Assembly (NCBI GenBank): GCA_041635265.1
Contig: JBFJJV010000001.1
Span: 1 to 64,000, forward strand
Length of the DNA stretch: 64,000 bases
Direction: 5' to 3'
DNA from: Panacagrimonas sp041635265
Lineage (GTDB): Bacteria > Pseudomonadota > Gammaproteobacteria > Nevskiales > Nevskiaceae
How positions within the stretch are numbered: the first letter of the stretch is position 1; every line of letters begins with the position of its first letter. The notes below the pieces were generated by a model, which was not told where the DNA came from, made no database searches, and saw only the letters and a list, made by a program, of their open reading frames with translations. Below, piece by piece: positions 9,542 to 20,300 of this stretch. Both the position numbers and the translations under genes were made by a program.

Positions 9542-10909
9542 TTATTCGCCGCCGGCGATGGTCATGTTTCCAATCAGCACCGAACCACAGCGGATGCCCG
9601 ATCGTGTATCAACGTCGCTGGCCAGCGCCTGAATGTCGGCATACATCTGCAACAGATTGCCAGCGATCGTGACGCCATCCACCGGATGCTCGATCTGACC
9701 ATTGCGCACCCAGAAACCCGTCGCGCCACGCGAATAGTCTCCGGTCAGGCCATTGACGCCCTGGCCCATGAGCTCGGTCACGACAAATCCCTCTCCCATG
9801 CTGCGAATCAGGCTTTGCTGATCCTGCTCACCCGGTTTGACGATCAAGTTGAAAATGCCGCCGGCATTGCCCGTTGTCTCAAGATTCAGTTTGCGCGCGG
9901 AGTAGCTCCCCAGCAACCAGCCGCGCAACACACCATCTTCGACCAGGACCCGGTTACGGGTGGCCACCCCTTCGTGATCAAAGGCCGAGCTGGAGGAGGC
10001 TTGCTCGATATAGGGCTGTTGCTCAAGCTGCACCCGCGACGAGAATACCGGTTCATTCATCTTGTCGAGCAGAAAACTGGCCTTGCGATAGAGCGCGCCG
10101 CCAGAAATCGCGGACACGAAGTGACCAAACAAGCCGCGCGCCACTTCCGGCACAAATAAAATCGGCGCTGTTCGCGTCTTCAAGGTTTTGCCACCCAGCC
10201 GCGCCACCGCGCGCGCGCCGGCCTTGCGCCCTATCGCCTCAGCGCTATCCAGCTTGGACGGATTACGCCCCCCATCCCACCAGTAGTCTCGTTGCATGCC
10301 CTGATCGTCTGCAGCGACCACTGAACAGCTCAGGCTGTGCTGCGTTCCTGACCGGGCACCCGCGAATCCGTGCGAATTGGCGTAGATCGAGATGCCGCGC
10401 TGGGTAGAGACGCCAGCGCCTTCGCTCTGCTGAATACGGCTATCCACGCCCAAACCCGCCGCCTCGCAGGCACGCGCGCGTTCAATGGCTTCCGCCGGAC
10501 TCAGGTCCCAGGGGTGATCCAGTTGCAGATCCGGAAATTGCGTGGCCATCAGGGCGGCGTCAGCAAGCCCTGCACAGGGGTCTTCTTCAGTGACCCTGGC
10601 AATCGTGGCGGCGGCCTCGACACAAGCGCGCAATCCGGCCTCGCTCAAATCTCCGGTCGAGGCATTACCGCGGCGCAGCCCGATGTACACGGTCACCCCC
10701 AGACTGCGATCGCGCTGAAACTCGAGACTTTCCACTTCGCCGTTGCGGACGCCAACGGAATATCCTCGGGAGTAGGACAGACTAGCCTCGGACTGGCTTG
10801 CACCCATATCACTGGCCATCTGCACCACGCGGGCACTGAGCGCTTTGAGTTCTTCAGGCAGCGGCAGCGGCGCGCCCTGGTCGGAATCTTTCTTGCCGTT
10901 TGAATTCAT
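9542..10909 (-). CDS. pmbA: Metalloprotease PmbA/TldE
   Basis: A 455-residue PmbA (TldE) protein, matching the family length. TldD and TldE form a heterodimeric protease that trims peptides such as microcin B17 and helps degrade CcdA; TldE is the partner lacking the HExxxH metal site, and none is seen here. The conserved C-terminal glycine-rich segment (GVNGLTGDYSRGATGFWV) is present near residue 395. It lies 22 bases downstream of mpl, so the two probably share a transcript. Confidence 0.94.
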   Translation of the reverse strand: MNSNGKKDSDQGAPLPLPEELKALSARVVQMASDMGASQSEASLSYSRGYSVGVRNGEVESLEFQRDRSLGVTVYIGLRRGNASTGDLSEAGLRACVEAAATIARVTEEDPCAGLADAALMATQFPDLQLDHPWDLSPAEAIERARACEAAGLGVDSRIQQSEGAGVSTQRGISIYANSHGFAGARSGTQHSLSCSVVAADDQGMQRDYWWDGGRNPSKLDSAEAIGRKAGARAVARLGGKTLKTRTAPILFVPEVARGLFGHFVSAISGGALYRKASFLLDKMNEPVFSSRVQLEQQPYIEQASSSSAFDHEGVATRNRVLVEDGVLRGWLLGSYSARKLNLETTGNAGGIFNLIVKPGEQDQQSLIRSMGEGFVVTELMGQGVNGLTGDYSRGATGFWVRNGQIEHPVDGVTIAGNLLQMYADIQALASDVDTRSGIRCGSVLIGNMTIAGGE

Positions 10910-10931
10910 GAATTCTCGAAAATTTGTCTAA

Positions 10932-12287
10932 TCAGATGGCGTTCTGCAGCGACTTGAGAAGCCGTTGATGTATGCCGCCAAAGTCACCATTGCTCATGAT
11001 GACCACGTGGTCGCCGGCTTGCGCCTGCGCGCTTACTTCCGCGATGAGTGCATCATGATCCTGGGCAACACTGAGCTTGCTGCCCAAGCTCTGCAGGGCC
11101 GCGTGTACGTCCCAGTCCAGGTCGGGCCGCACAAACACGAAACAGCGGTGTGCACCCGACAGGGCCCGTGCCAGGTCGGCGGCTTGGGTGCCCATGCGCA
11201 TGGTATTCGAGCGCGGTTCCAGTACCGCTAATACACGGCCACTGCCTTCGCACAAAAGCGTCTGCACGGTGGCAAGTACAGCGCTCGGGTGATGGGCAAA
11301 ATCGTCATAGACCGTGATGCCACGCGCTTGTCCCACAATCTCCAGTCGCCGCCTGACACTTTGAAAACTGCTCAGCGCCTTGACACATTGCTCAATGCTG
11401 ATGCCGATGTCTGTAGCAGCTGCAAAAGCAGCAAGGCTGTTGGCGTGGTTATGCGCACCCCGCAGCGGCGACGAAATGGTGCCCAGGGACTGGCCCGCGA
11501 TGAGCAACTCAAATCCGCCCTGCGCCGGTCTCGCTTGCAGGCCGCTCTGATGCGCGAAACGAACAACGCGGCTCCACGCGCCCTTTTTCAGGACACGCGA
11601 AAGATTGGCGTCCTCGCCGTTGACGATCAAGGCGCCGCTACCGGGAACGGTGCGAATCAGGTGATGAAACTGACGCTCAATACTAGCCAGATCATCAAAA
11701 ATATCCGCATGATCAAACTCCAGATTGTTCAACACGCAGGTGCGCGGACGGTAATGCACAAATTTGGAGCGTTTGTCGAAAAATGCGGTGTCGTACTCAT
11801 CCGCCTCAATGACAAAATATTTTCCCCCACCGACGCGCGCAGAAACTCCGAAGTTCAGCGGCACGCCGCCAATCAGAAAGCCCGGTTCCAACCCCGACTG
11901 ATCCAGCAACCATGCCAATAGCGCGCTGGTCGTGGTTTTCCCGTGGGTGCCGGCAACAGCCAGAACGTGTTTGCCGAGCAAGACGTTCTCGGCCAGCCAT
12001 TGTGGTCCGGAGACATAGGACAGTCCCTGTTCCAGCACATACTCCATGGCCGGGAATCGCGCACCGCGCGTGACCACATTGCCAACTACGATGACATCCG
12101 GCGCAGGCTGAAGATGGGAGACCTCGTAGCCCTGCATCACTTCAATGCCTAATGCCGCAAGTTGCGTGGACATGGGCGGCCAGGCATTGGCGTCTGATCC
12201 GGTAACGCGGTGGCCTGCCTCTCGTGCCAACGCCGCAACACCGGCCATGAACGTGCCGCAGATGCCAAGAATATGAAGGTGGGCCAT
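10932..12287 (-). CDS. mpl: UDP-N-acetylmuramate:L-Ala-gamma-D-Glu-meso-Dap ligase
   Basis: A 451-residue Mur ligase family enzyme. The N-terminal Rossmann segment starts HILGICGTFM, and the ATP-binding loop GTHGKTTT is at residues 113-120. Mpl reattaches recycled murein tripeptide to UDP-MurNAc in the cytoplasm, bypassing MurC-E. Its opening HILGICGTFMAG and length separate it from MurC. It precedes pmbA on the same strand, with the Yip1-like membrane gene 15 bases upstream. Confidence 0.94.
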   Translation of the reverse strand: MAHLHILGICGTFMAGVAALAREAGHRVTGSDANAWPPMSTQLAALGIEVMQGYEVSHLQPAPDVIVVGNVVTRGARFPAMEYVLEQGLSYVSGPQWLAENVLLGKHVLAVAGTHGKTTTSALLAWLLDQSGLEPGFLIGGVPLNFGVSARVGGGKYFVIEADEYDTAFFDKRSKFVHYRPRTCVLNNLEFDHADIFDDLASIERQFHHLIRTVPGSGALIVNGEDANLSRVLKKGAWSRVVRFAHQSGLQARPAQGGFELLIAGQSLGTISSPLRGAHNHANSLAAFAAATDIGISIEQCVKALSSFQSVRRRLEIVGQARGITVYDDFAHHPSAVLATVQTLLCEGSGRVLAVLEPRSNTMRMGTQAADLARALSGAHRCFVFVRPDLDWDVHAALQSLGSKLSVAQDHDALIAEVSAQAQAGDHVVIMSNGDFGGIHQRLLKSLQNAI

Positions 12288-12302
12288 ATCTCAGAAACAG
12301 AA

Positions 12303-12884
12303 TCAGCCCAGATTGGGCGGAAACAGGATGCCCAGAAAGACACCAAAAACCAGCAGCAAGCCCAGAATGGTCATGGTCATCAGCATGGCGACCAGCAGGC
12401 TGGCGGCATAACCCATCTCACCGGACTGGCGAAAGATATTGGCATTGACCACAAAGGCCCAGATATTGACCAGATTCATGCTGGCGGCCGCCCAGAAAGG
12501 AATCACTAAGGTCTCGCCGCGCTCTACCGCCTCAGGATCCAGTGCAATCCGCCGCATTTCCGGACCAATCTCGGCGAAGGGATACCAGATCAACAAGGTG
12601 CTCAGAGCGCTGACGACCAGCAGCGAATGATAGGTCTGGATAAATCGTTCATTCTTGCCACGAAATTTGAGCAGCATTCGAGCGGCATAGGCGGTGCCGA
12701 TGACGATCGCCAGCGAGGCTCCCCCGGCCATAAACGCGGGTAGTGCCTGGGCCAGCACCCAGAAATTGACCAGAACGGTCAGCGGCACCAGCACGCCGGT
12801 CAGCGGCGGGTGATAGGGAAAATCCTGCGGGCCACCGCGAAAGAACATCAAATTCAGGGTAGCGTTGAGAACAGACTGAAACAT
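12303..12884 (-). CDS. Integral membrane protein, possibly Yip1-like
   Basis: About 193 residues with five or so hydrophobic segments (roughly 25-48, 52-70, 85-105, 130-150, 160-185). An N-terminal HPPLTGVLVPLTVLVNF and the overall topology resemble Yip1/YckC-type proteins, but I do not recognise it firmly. The start is placed at the ATG giving MFQSVLNATL; another ATG 42 bases upstream (MRLYNSG) is possible, and longer forms would run into rnd. It is divergent from rnd and upstream of mpl. Confidence 0.65.
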   Translation of the reverse strand: MFQSVLNATLNLMFFRGGPQDFPYHPPLTGVLVPLTVLVNFWVLAQALPAFMAGGASLAIVIGTAYAARMLLKFRGKNERFIQTYHSLLVVSALSTLLIWYPFAEIGPEMRRIALDPEAVERGETLVIPFWAAASMNLVNIWAFVVNANIFRQSGEMGYAASLLVAMLMTMTILGLLLVFGVFLGILFPPNLG

Positions 12885-12954
12885 CTTCGTCGTAAAGTCG
12901 GTCGAACCGCTATTGTAGAGCCTCATTGCCGCCACGCCTCGCAACTTTACTCTC

Positions 12955-14049
12955 GTGACCCCTATATTTATTGATTCAGCCGAACAGCTGGCTACGCATC
13001 TGGCACGCTGGGACAGCGCCGAATTTCTTGCCATCGATACCGAATTTGTTCGGGAACAGACCTATTACCCAATTCTTTGCCTGATTCAGATCAGCGACGG
13101 TGGCGATAATGTTTGCATCGATCCCCTCGCCATCAGCAACCTTGAGCCGCTATTTGAGTTCCTGCGGCAAAGCAGCGCCATCAAGGTTTTTCACGCGGCG
13201 AGTCAGGACCTGGAGATTTTTGTACGTCTGGCCGGAGCCTGCCCACAGCCTCTGTTCGACACCCAGATCGCGGCGGCGATGCTGGGATACGGTGATCAGC
13301 TGGGTTATGCGGGCCTGGTCAGCAAGATGATGGATGTTCAACTCGACAAGAGTCTGTCCCGCACGAATTGGGCGCGGCGACCGCTGAGTGATAAGGAATT
13401 GGCCTACGCAGCAGACGATGTGCGCTATCTGGCACAGATTTATCCTCGCCTGCGCGATGAACTGCAGGCGAAGGGCCGTCTGGACTGGCACAGCCAGGAC
13501 TGCATAAACCTCAGCCTCGCCGAGCGCTACCAGGCTGCGCCCGAATTGGAATGGCGGCGCCTGAAAGGCTTGGCACGCCTCTCCGCCCGGGCGCAGAACG
13601 TCGCCGCCGCCATCGCGGCTTGGCGGGAAACCATGGCAGAACAATGCGACCGTCCGCGCCGCTGGATCATATCCGATGAGGCCCTTTATGCCCTGGCTGA
13701 ACGCCAGCCCGAGCGGATAGAACAGCTGTCCGACCTGCTCGTCCTTCCACCCAAGACCATCGAAAAACACGGAGCCATTCTGATTTCGCTGATTCAGGAA
13801 ACTCAGTCTCAAGACAAACCAGCATTGATCGAAGAAACGCGTGCGGACGAGGCGCGAAAGCAATTATTGAAGCGCACTCTGGACAAAGCCCGCGCCATCG
13901 CAAAGGAATTGAACATTCCACCGTCCCTGCTCGCCCCCCGAGCAGATATCGAGGCGCTGGTCGATAAAGCGGGCGCAGCCGATATCGCCTTACTCAATGG
14001 CTGGCGCCGCCAAGTCGCTGGCAATACTTTGCTCAGCATTCTGCCCTGA
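12955..14049 (+). CDS. rnd: Ribonuclease D
   Basis: A 364-residue RNase D starting at GTG. The DEDDy exonuclease motifs are visible: Exo I as D28-x-E30 in AIDTEFVREQ, Exo II around FHAASQDLEIF, and Exo III as YAADDVRYLAQIY. HRDC domains follow from about residue 205. It is a 3'-5' exonuclease that trims tRNA precursors and other stable RNAs. No clear Shine-Dalgarno sequence precedes the GTG. It converges on the acyl-CoA synthetase gene with 15 bases between. Confidence 0.95.
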   Translation: MTPIFIDSAEQLATHLARWDSAEFLAIDTEFVREQTYYPILCLIQISDGGDNVCIDPLAISNLEPLFEFLRQSSAIKVFHAASQDLEIFVRLAGACPQPLFDTQIAAAMLGYGDQLGYAGLVSKMMDVQLDKSLSRTNWARRPLSDKELAYAADDVRYLAQIYPRLRDELQAKGRLDWHSQDCINLSLAERYQAAPELEWRRLKGLARLSARAQNVAAAIAAWRETMAEQCDRPRRWIISDEALYALAERQPERIEQLSDLLVLPPKTIEKHGAILISLIQETQSQDKPALIEETRADEARKQLLKRTLDKARAIAKELNIPPSLLAPRADIEALVDKAGAADIALLNGWRRQVAGNTLLSILP

Positions 14050-14064
14050 ACAGGCGCGCCGAGA

Positions 14065-15882
14065 TTACAGTCGCAGCTTGCCATTCTGGATTCTCGCAAA
14101 CAGTTCGGCTGTGATGGGCTCATAGCCGATTTCCGCATCGACCAAGGCATATACGGGCTCCATCAGCTTGTCCGGATCAAAACCTTCCTCGCGTACTTCG
14201 ACCTTGCGAAATTTGAAGGTGCCGGTCACTTCCTGCTCCGGCCTCAAGCGAATGAACAAGGGCACGGCGTAGGCAGGTAGATTTGCCTTTAAAAATTCAG
14301 CCAGTCCCTTGCCGTCAAACTCAGCCCCTTTCCACGTCAAAGACGCCATGCCGGCCCGGCCATCGGCATTAGGCACTTCCACTCCGTAAACCACGGCCTG
14401 ATCCACATTCGGGTACCCATTGAGCGCGCCCTCGACTTCAGTCGTGGCCACGTTCTCGCCTTTCCAACGAAAGGTGTCACCAACACGGTCAACAAAGGCA
14501 ATGTGGCGGAAGCCCTGGTCCCGGACCAGATCGCCACTATTGAACCAGCAATCGCCCGATTTAAATACATCGCGAAAAAGCTTCTTCTGGCTCGCTGCGA
14601 TGTCGGTATAACCATCAAACGGCATATTGTCCGTGACCTCGGTGATCAACAAACCAGTGCCGCCCTTTTTTACTTTGCGCATGAATCCATCCGCGTCACG
14701 CAGCGGCAATTCGCTCTCGCGGTCGAAGGCCACGACGGCGAATGGCAGCGGGCAGAAACCCGCCGTCTTGGTTAAACCAAAGCCGTTGACGAAGGCGGCA
14801 TTTGATTCGCTCGCACCATAGAATTCGGCGATGCGATCAATGCCAAATCGTGCCTGAAACTGATCCCAGATTTCTGGCCGCAGTCCGTTGCCGCAGATGA
14901 CGCGAACACGGTGATCCTTGTCACGCGGATCTTCCGGTCGATTCAAGAGGTAGCGGCAAACCTCGCCGATATAGCAAAAACCCGTCGCCTGATAGCGGCG
15001 AATATCCTCCCAAAAATTCGACGCACTGAACTTGCGGCCCAGAGCCAGGGTACAACCTGCGCCCAGTGCAGCGCCCCAGGAAACGGTCAAGGCGTTGTTG
15101 TGATAAAGCGGCAAAGCGCAGTAGAAAACGTCATCACCCTTAAGCCTGAGGGCCATCTGACCCAGACCGGCCATACCTTTGAGCCAGCGGTAGTGACTCA
15201 TGACCGAAGCTTTGGGCAGCCCGGTGGTTCCCGAAGTAAAAATGTAGAAAGCGGCGCGCTTGGCCGCAATGGCGGCGGTTTCCTCCAGAGAATGCGACGG
15301 CGCGTTATGCAGTTCGGTTCGCAAATTGACATAGGAAAACGGTGCGCCACCAGTGCCGTCCCACAGAAATTGCATGCCGCTCCCGAGCTTGCCCTTGGGG
15401 GTGTAGTGGGTCGTCTCGAGTGCACCCAGACATTCATTTCCGACAATCACGTGGCGAGCTGCGGTGAGCTTGATGCTGTGAGCAAGCACATCGCCGCTTT
15501 GATTGTGATTGAGCATGCCGGCAATAGCGCCTAGCTTGACCACGCCGGCGACGTAAGCGAGTGTCTCCGGGCGGTTCTCCATCAGGATGGCGACGGAGTC
15601 ACCCGATACCACGCCAGCGGCGCGCAAGACGTGGGCGACGCGATTGGCCCAGCTGTTGAATTCCGCATAGGTCCAGCGGCGGTCTTCGAAAACCAGCGCA
15701 GTCCGACGCGGATGTTTGCGCGTTAATCGATCCAGTCTCAGACCAATCGAGTCCAGACTGTCTGGCGACAATCGTGCCAGTGCAATCAGACCACGATTCG
15801 CGCTGACCATCCCCGGCAGCGTCTTTATCAGGCCTTTTGCCAGATCGGTGAAGCGGATGGTTTCGCCTGCAGCTTCGGTCAT
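14065..15882 (-). CDS. Long-chain acyl-CoA synthetase (FATP/FadD6 type)
   Basis: A 605-residue AMP-forming ligase of the fatty acid transport protein type. The P-loop motif FTSGTTGLPKASVMSH is near residue 215, and the signature GDTFRWKGENVATTEVE is near residue 475. It would activate long- or very-long-chain fatty acids, possibly coupled to uptake, as vectorial acylation proteins do. It is a single gene with 72 bases to the lipase-like gene upstream; substrate range cannot be read from sequence. Confidence 0.92.
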   Translation of the reverse strand: MTEAAGETIRFTDLAKGLIKTLPGMVSANRGLIALARLSPDSLDSIGLRLDRLTRKHPRRTALVFEDRRWTYAEFNSWANRVAHVLRAAGVVSGDSVAILMENRPETLAYVAGVVKLGAIAGMLNHNQSGDVLAHSIKLTAARHVIVGNECLGALETTHYTPKGKLGSGMQFLWDGTGGAPFSYVNLRTELHNAPSHSLEETAAIAAKRAAFYIFTSGTTGLPKASVMSHYRWLKGMAGLGQMALRLKGDDVFYCALPLYHNNALTVSWGAALGAGCTLALGRKFSASNFWEDIRRYQATGFCYIGEVCRYLLNRPEDPRDKDHRVRVICGNGLRPEIWDQFQARFGIDRIAEFYGASESNAAFVNGFGLTKTAGFCPLPFAVVAFDRESELPLRDADGFMRKVKKGGTGLLITEVTDNMPFDGYTDIAASQKKLFRDVFKSGDCWFNSGDLVRDQGFRHIAFVDRVGDTFRWKGENVATTEVEGALNGYPNVDQAVVYGVEVPNADGRAGMASLTWKGAEFDGKGLAEFLKANLPAYAVPLFIRLRPEQEVTGTFKFRKVEVREEGFDPDKLMEPVYALVDAEIGYEPITAELFARIQNGKLRL

Positions 15883-15954
15883 AACGTTAGTGAATTAAGT
15901 CCCTGCGAGATAAGAGTTTCCTCAGTGTGGTCTCAAACATGCCCTGCGCCCCGA

Positions 15955-17298
15955 TCAGGTCGTCACTGTATCCGCATTAAACGATGGTTCGCTCGCTAGG
16001 CTCAACCAATCAGAAATTCGAGCATAGACGTCTGGATGGTTAAGCAATTGCATGTGGTGCAGCGCACTGCGCAAAACCGTGTCCGCCCCCGCCACGTCCG
16101 AGGCAAGGCTACTGGGCACGCGCACCAATCCGTCTCCAAGCAAGCGTGCAAGCAGATGCTGGGGGTCAGATGCAAGGCAAGTGCCCAAAAAGCGGTAGTG
16201 CACACCCGGTAGCGGCGCGTACTGCAGTCGGTCGTCCGTCCACAGTTCATCAGGATCGCGCTGCTTCCATTCACGATCCCGCGTATAACCCCAGCGCAAA
16301 TCCTTGATGCCCAGACTGCGTGCGTCGAGCAGTCGCGCCAGCGGCGCTAGCAACGGCAGTCGATGCATCCCCTGACTCGCCAGATGGACAAACTGCTCCA
16401 GAGGCGCACCCAGATGAGGCGTCCCCAGGCAGATGATCTGACGCAAAACAGACAACCAGTTCGCACCCCGTGATGCAGCAATCTCAGCAGCCGAGCGCGC
16501 CAGTAAGCCGCCCATGCTGTGTCCAATCAAAACGATCTCTTCTGCCTGCATCGGCCAGTTCTGATAAAGGGCAGTGAGCGTTCGCGAACAGTGGCGCCCG
16601 TTGAGGGAAACGTGCAGTCCGCTGTTATATCGAATGAACACTGGCGTGTAGCCAAGGTCACGCGCCAGCCGTACGCCGTAGCCATCAGTGTCGGCATTGG
16701 CCGGATCACGGAACAGCTTCCAGACGGTTTCGCTTCCACATAGGCCATGCAGAAAAACCGCAATACGCGGCGTCGCCTGCGGAAATGCATCAGCCAGTCC
16801 ATCGCGAGTAAGACGTAGCCGCTGTCCATGCTGGTAGACACCGTAACGCACCCTGAGCGGATTTCTTCGTCGCGCCATGCGATCGCCAACGAAACCACTG
16901 AGAATAGAACTTGCAAGGTCCAGCCGCGGACGCGTTGAGGTGGCGCTGCTCCGCGTCAAGGCAGATTCTGGGCGCAACTCAAGGGATTCGATTGCCTCGA
17001 GTCGGCGCAGTGTCGTCCCGCCGACAGAAAATAGGCCGCGCGCGCCCCGGCGCAGGAGTTTGTAGACGCTGTCCGTGATGCCATCGTGAACAAGCCGCAC
17101 CGGCGTGCAGCCCAGATTGAGGCCCGGAATCGCGCCGAGGAGGTTGAAGGGAATATCTGAGATAGCGCGATGAAATTCATGCACTCGCGCACTCAAGTGA
17201 TCGACGAGGTCGGCGGCCAGCATGACCGACCCGCGCATTTCCCGCCCTGAAATTGATGCCTGTTGAGCGCCCGGTTCCATATTCGGATGCTGGGCCAA
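15955..17298 (-). CDS. Alpha/beta hydrolase (lipase/esterase-like)
   Basis: About 447 residues. An N-terminal helical region (about 25-160) is followed by an alpha/beta-hydrolase core with the oxyanion segment VFLHGLCGSETVW and a nucleophile elbow G-H-S-M-G-G near residue 267. The likely acid and histidine lie in the C-terminal third (HHMQLLNHPDVY). The frame opens at a TTG; ATGs giving MEPGAQQ (17280) or MRGSVML are equally possible because no clear ribosome binding site marks any of them. It is probably a cytoplasmic lipid or ester hydrolase. Confidence 0.8.
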   Translation of the reverse strand: MAQHPNMEPGAQQASISGREMRGSVMLAADLVDHLSARVHEFHRAISDIPFNLLGAIPGLNLGCTPVRLVHDGITDSVYKLLRRGARGLFSVGGTTLRRLEAIESLELRPESALTRSSATSTRPRLDLASSILSGFVGDRMARRRNPLRVRYGVYQHGQRLRLTRDGLADAFPQATPRIAVFLHGLCGSETVWKLFRDPANADTDGYGVRLARDLGYTPVFIRYNSGLHVSLNGRHCSRTLTALYQNWPMQAEEIVLIGHSMGGLLARSAAEIAASRGANWLSVLRQIICLGTPHLGAPLEQFVHLASQGMHRLPLLAPLARLLDARSLGIKDLRWGYTRDREWKQRDPDELWTDDRLQYAPLPGVHYRFLGTCLASDPQHLLARLLGDGLVRVPSSLASDVAGADTVLRSALHHMQLLNHPDVYARISDWLSLASEPSFNADTVTT

Positions 17299-17370
17299 AG
17301 GGCTAACTCAGGCCAGTGCTGAAGAGACACTGGGGTGGTGCCGAGCGGCCTTAATCTCCCTCAAATAACC

Positions 17371-20300
17371 TCAGGCCGCCCGCGTGCGTGGTCTGTTGAG
17401 TTCTCTGGACAGCGAATCGGCATCGACGGGATCACCAAAGGCACTGCCGGTACCCAGCCGCACGCCCTGCTCAACCAGCCATTGCTGGGCGGACTCATCG
17501 GGAATACCCTGAGCCAGAGTCGGAATGTCCAGCCCCTTGGCCGCGAGTATGGCCAGTCGCAGCAACTCGGTGGTCTGCTTGTCATGGATAGCCTGCGCCA
17601 CTTCCTGAGGCTGCAGGAGGATCAGGTCGAGTGTTTTGCCGTCAGCCGCATCCAGTGCCTTGAAGATTTCCTTGGCACCATCACGCAGCGCGATGCGTAC
17701 CCCACGATCACGCAAACGCCTCAGGCGGGCTGCCGATGCCTGCCTAACTTCATCGAAACCGCCGCCTTCGACGGCAAATACCAGCCTGCGTGGCGGCACT
17801 TTGTGCCGATCCATCAATTCGAAGACCTGCTCATAAAACTCTGGATCCCGAAACTGCCAGCCTGAGACATTGATCACCACCGGTACCGGTGGCAGGTCAA
17901 GGTCGGATTCGCTCGGCGGAGGCAGCACGGTGCAAGCCCGATAAATCATCCATAATTCGAGGTCTGCCACCAGTCCGGCCCGGCCTGCAGAGCGCTGCAA
18001 CTCACTGGCCCCGATCCGGCCATGGCGCAGGTGTTGCCAGCAGAAGTCGAGCAAGATGGCACTGACACGCCCCGCTGCCGGACCCGGTGTCAGCTCAACG
18101 GCCATTTCCGCAGAGACGTCCAGTTGCTGCAGGGCGATCGCGGCGCCCAGGCCGCGCTCCAGTTCCAATTGACGTCGCTTGTCTGGCGACATTTCTATGC
18201 TGTACAGGTGGTAACGGCCTGAGCCCGCCTGCTTGGCCTGAGACCTGGCAGCATCGGCATGACGCAAAAGCCCCTCTGCGTCGGAATCATCGAGCGGAAA
18301 CAGAGACAGACCCACACTGGGCGTGATCTGGAGCTTGTGAATGTCTATTTCAAAACGTAGCGCAAAGGCTTCAAGAATCTTTCTGGCCAGGGCCTCACCA
18401 TCTTCCACGCTGCGAAGTCCTTGAGCGACGATGGCAAACTGGTCGGGGCCGATCCGCGCGACGGTATCGGTATCACGCAACAGCGCATCCAGCCTCGCGG
18501 CCGCGATCTTGAGCACCTCATCGCCGATTTCCCGACCGTGGTTTTCATTGATGTGCTTGAAGCGGTCAATGTCCACACAATAAATACCCAACAACCTGCT
18601 GCTGCGACTGGCCGTAATCACCGCCTGCCCCATTCGGTCCAGCAGCGTTGCCCGATTGGGCAAGCCGGTGAGCAGGTCATGGTGGGCCAAATGCCGCAAG
18701 CTATCTTCCTGGGATTGCCGCTCGGTGATGTCGGCCGCAATCGCCAGAAACATTGGCGGCTCCTCTTCGCCGGAAAAACTGAGGCGCACTTCCACCGGAT
18801 ACTCGCTGCCATCTTCCCTGACATGACGGCAGCGATAGCTGACGTGTTCGATCTCGCCGCTGCGCAGGCGATCCAGATAGCTGTGAAACTGGTCCTCGTC
18901 GAGTTCGCGGCTGATGGTCAGCGGCGTCAATCGATTGATCTTCTCGCTCTCCAGCCCAAGATTACGTCGCGCGCCACGATTGGCTTCGACGAAAAACAAA
19001 GATGCTGCATCAAAGATATAGACCTCGTCGGCCGCTGAATCCAGCAAGCGGCCCAATCGTTGCGAGAGATTGTCACTGCGCTGGCGTTCGGTGATGTCGC
19101 GCGTAATCACGACCAGTCCTTCGGTGCCGTCCACACTCATGGGCTGCACCACCAGCTCCAGAGGAAACGTCGTTGCATCCTTGCGCCAGCCGGCAACTTT
19201 GGGCAAGCGACTCTGGTAGCGACCGCCGATGTAATCCTGCAGCCGCGCTTTCGGCTCGTTGAGGAATGGCACGGGCATCATCTTGGTGACGTTCAGGCCG
19301 GTCAGTTGTTCGCGCGGATAGCCAAACATGCGCGCTGCGCGCACGTTGGCAAAACGAATGACACCTGAGGTATCAGTAGTAAACACGCCTTCGACCAGGT
19401 GATCAATCACGCCAATGGACAGTCGCGCCTGCCGCCGCAGATGGTCGATCAGGTTCAGCCGTTCATCGATCACGTGGAAGACCATTGCCGCGCCATTGGC
19501 CTGCTTCTCGCTGCCATCCCGAAGCAGTGCGGCCATGACCTCCACCGCGTGCACGCTGGCATCCCGCGAGCGCACCCATAGTTCGGCAGGCTCGTACTCA
19601 TGTCCGCTGCGCAAGCAGGTCTCGGCAGGCGTCACCAGAGGGGATTGCTGCTCGTCCAGAGGGTGAAAAACCGAATACACCAGCCGCCCTTTGGCATCCT
19701 CGGCCGACCAGCCGGTGATTCTGGCGGCAGTCTGATTCATGAAACGAATACGGGCATCCCGATCGACCACGATCAGCGCCCGCTTCAGCGTGTCCAGAGC
19801 ATGAATGCCATGGTCACTGAGCGCGGTTGCGATCTCCTCGGCCTCGATATCTGCGCTTCTGCGCTTTCGGGGTGGCATTTCCTGCTGACTTCGACTCAGG
19901 ATCGCCGGATCAGGTTCGCGCGGCTTGCGTGTCAGCATGTAAGCCATCACGCCCAGTGCCAGAAAGCCGACGAGCAGTCCGATCCATGCCAGCAAGCGCA
20001 GTTCCTCCAGTGCGCGTTCTCTGACGTCGCGTGCATAGGCTGGCGCCAAGGCAAAATCCACCTCGCCGACCGTCTGGCCATTTTGCTGCAGCGAAAAACG
20101 ACCGCGATCGCTGGTGATTTCATACAACCAGCTACGCAGACGCTGCTTTGCCAGCGTGCTGATCAGTGGAATTGCCAGGGATTCAAAACGCCCGTCCACG
20201 GCCAGAATGTTGCCACCTGAATCAGAAACCGCGAGATAAGTCAGGCCAAGACCCGAATTTCGAACCAGATCGCGAACCCGATCACGCAATAGATTGCCGC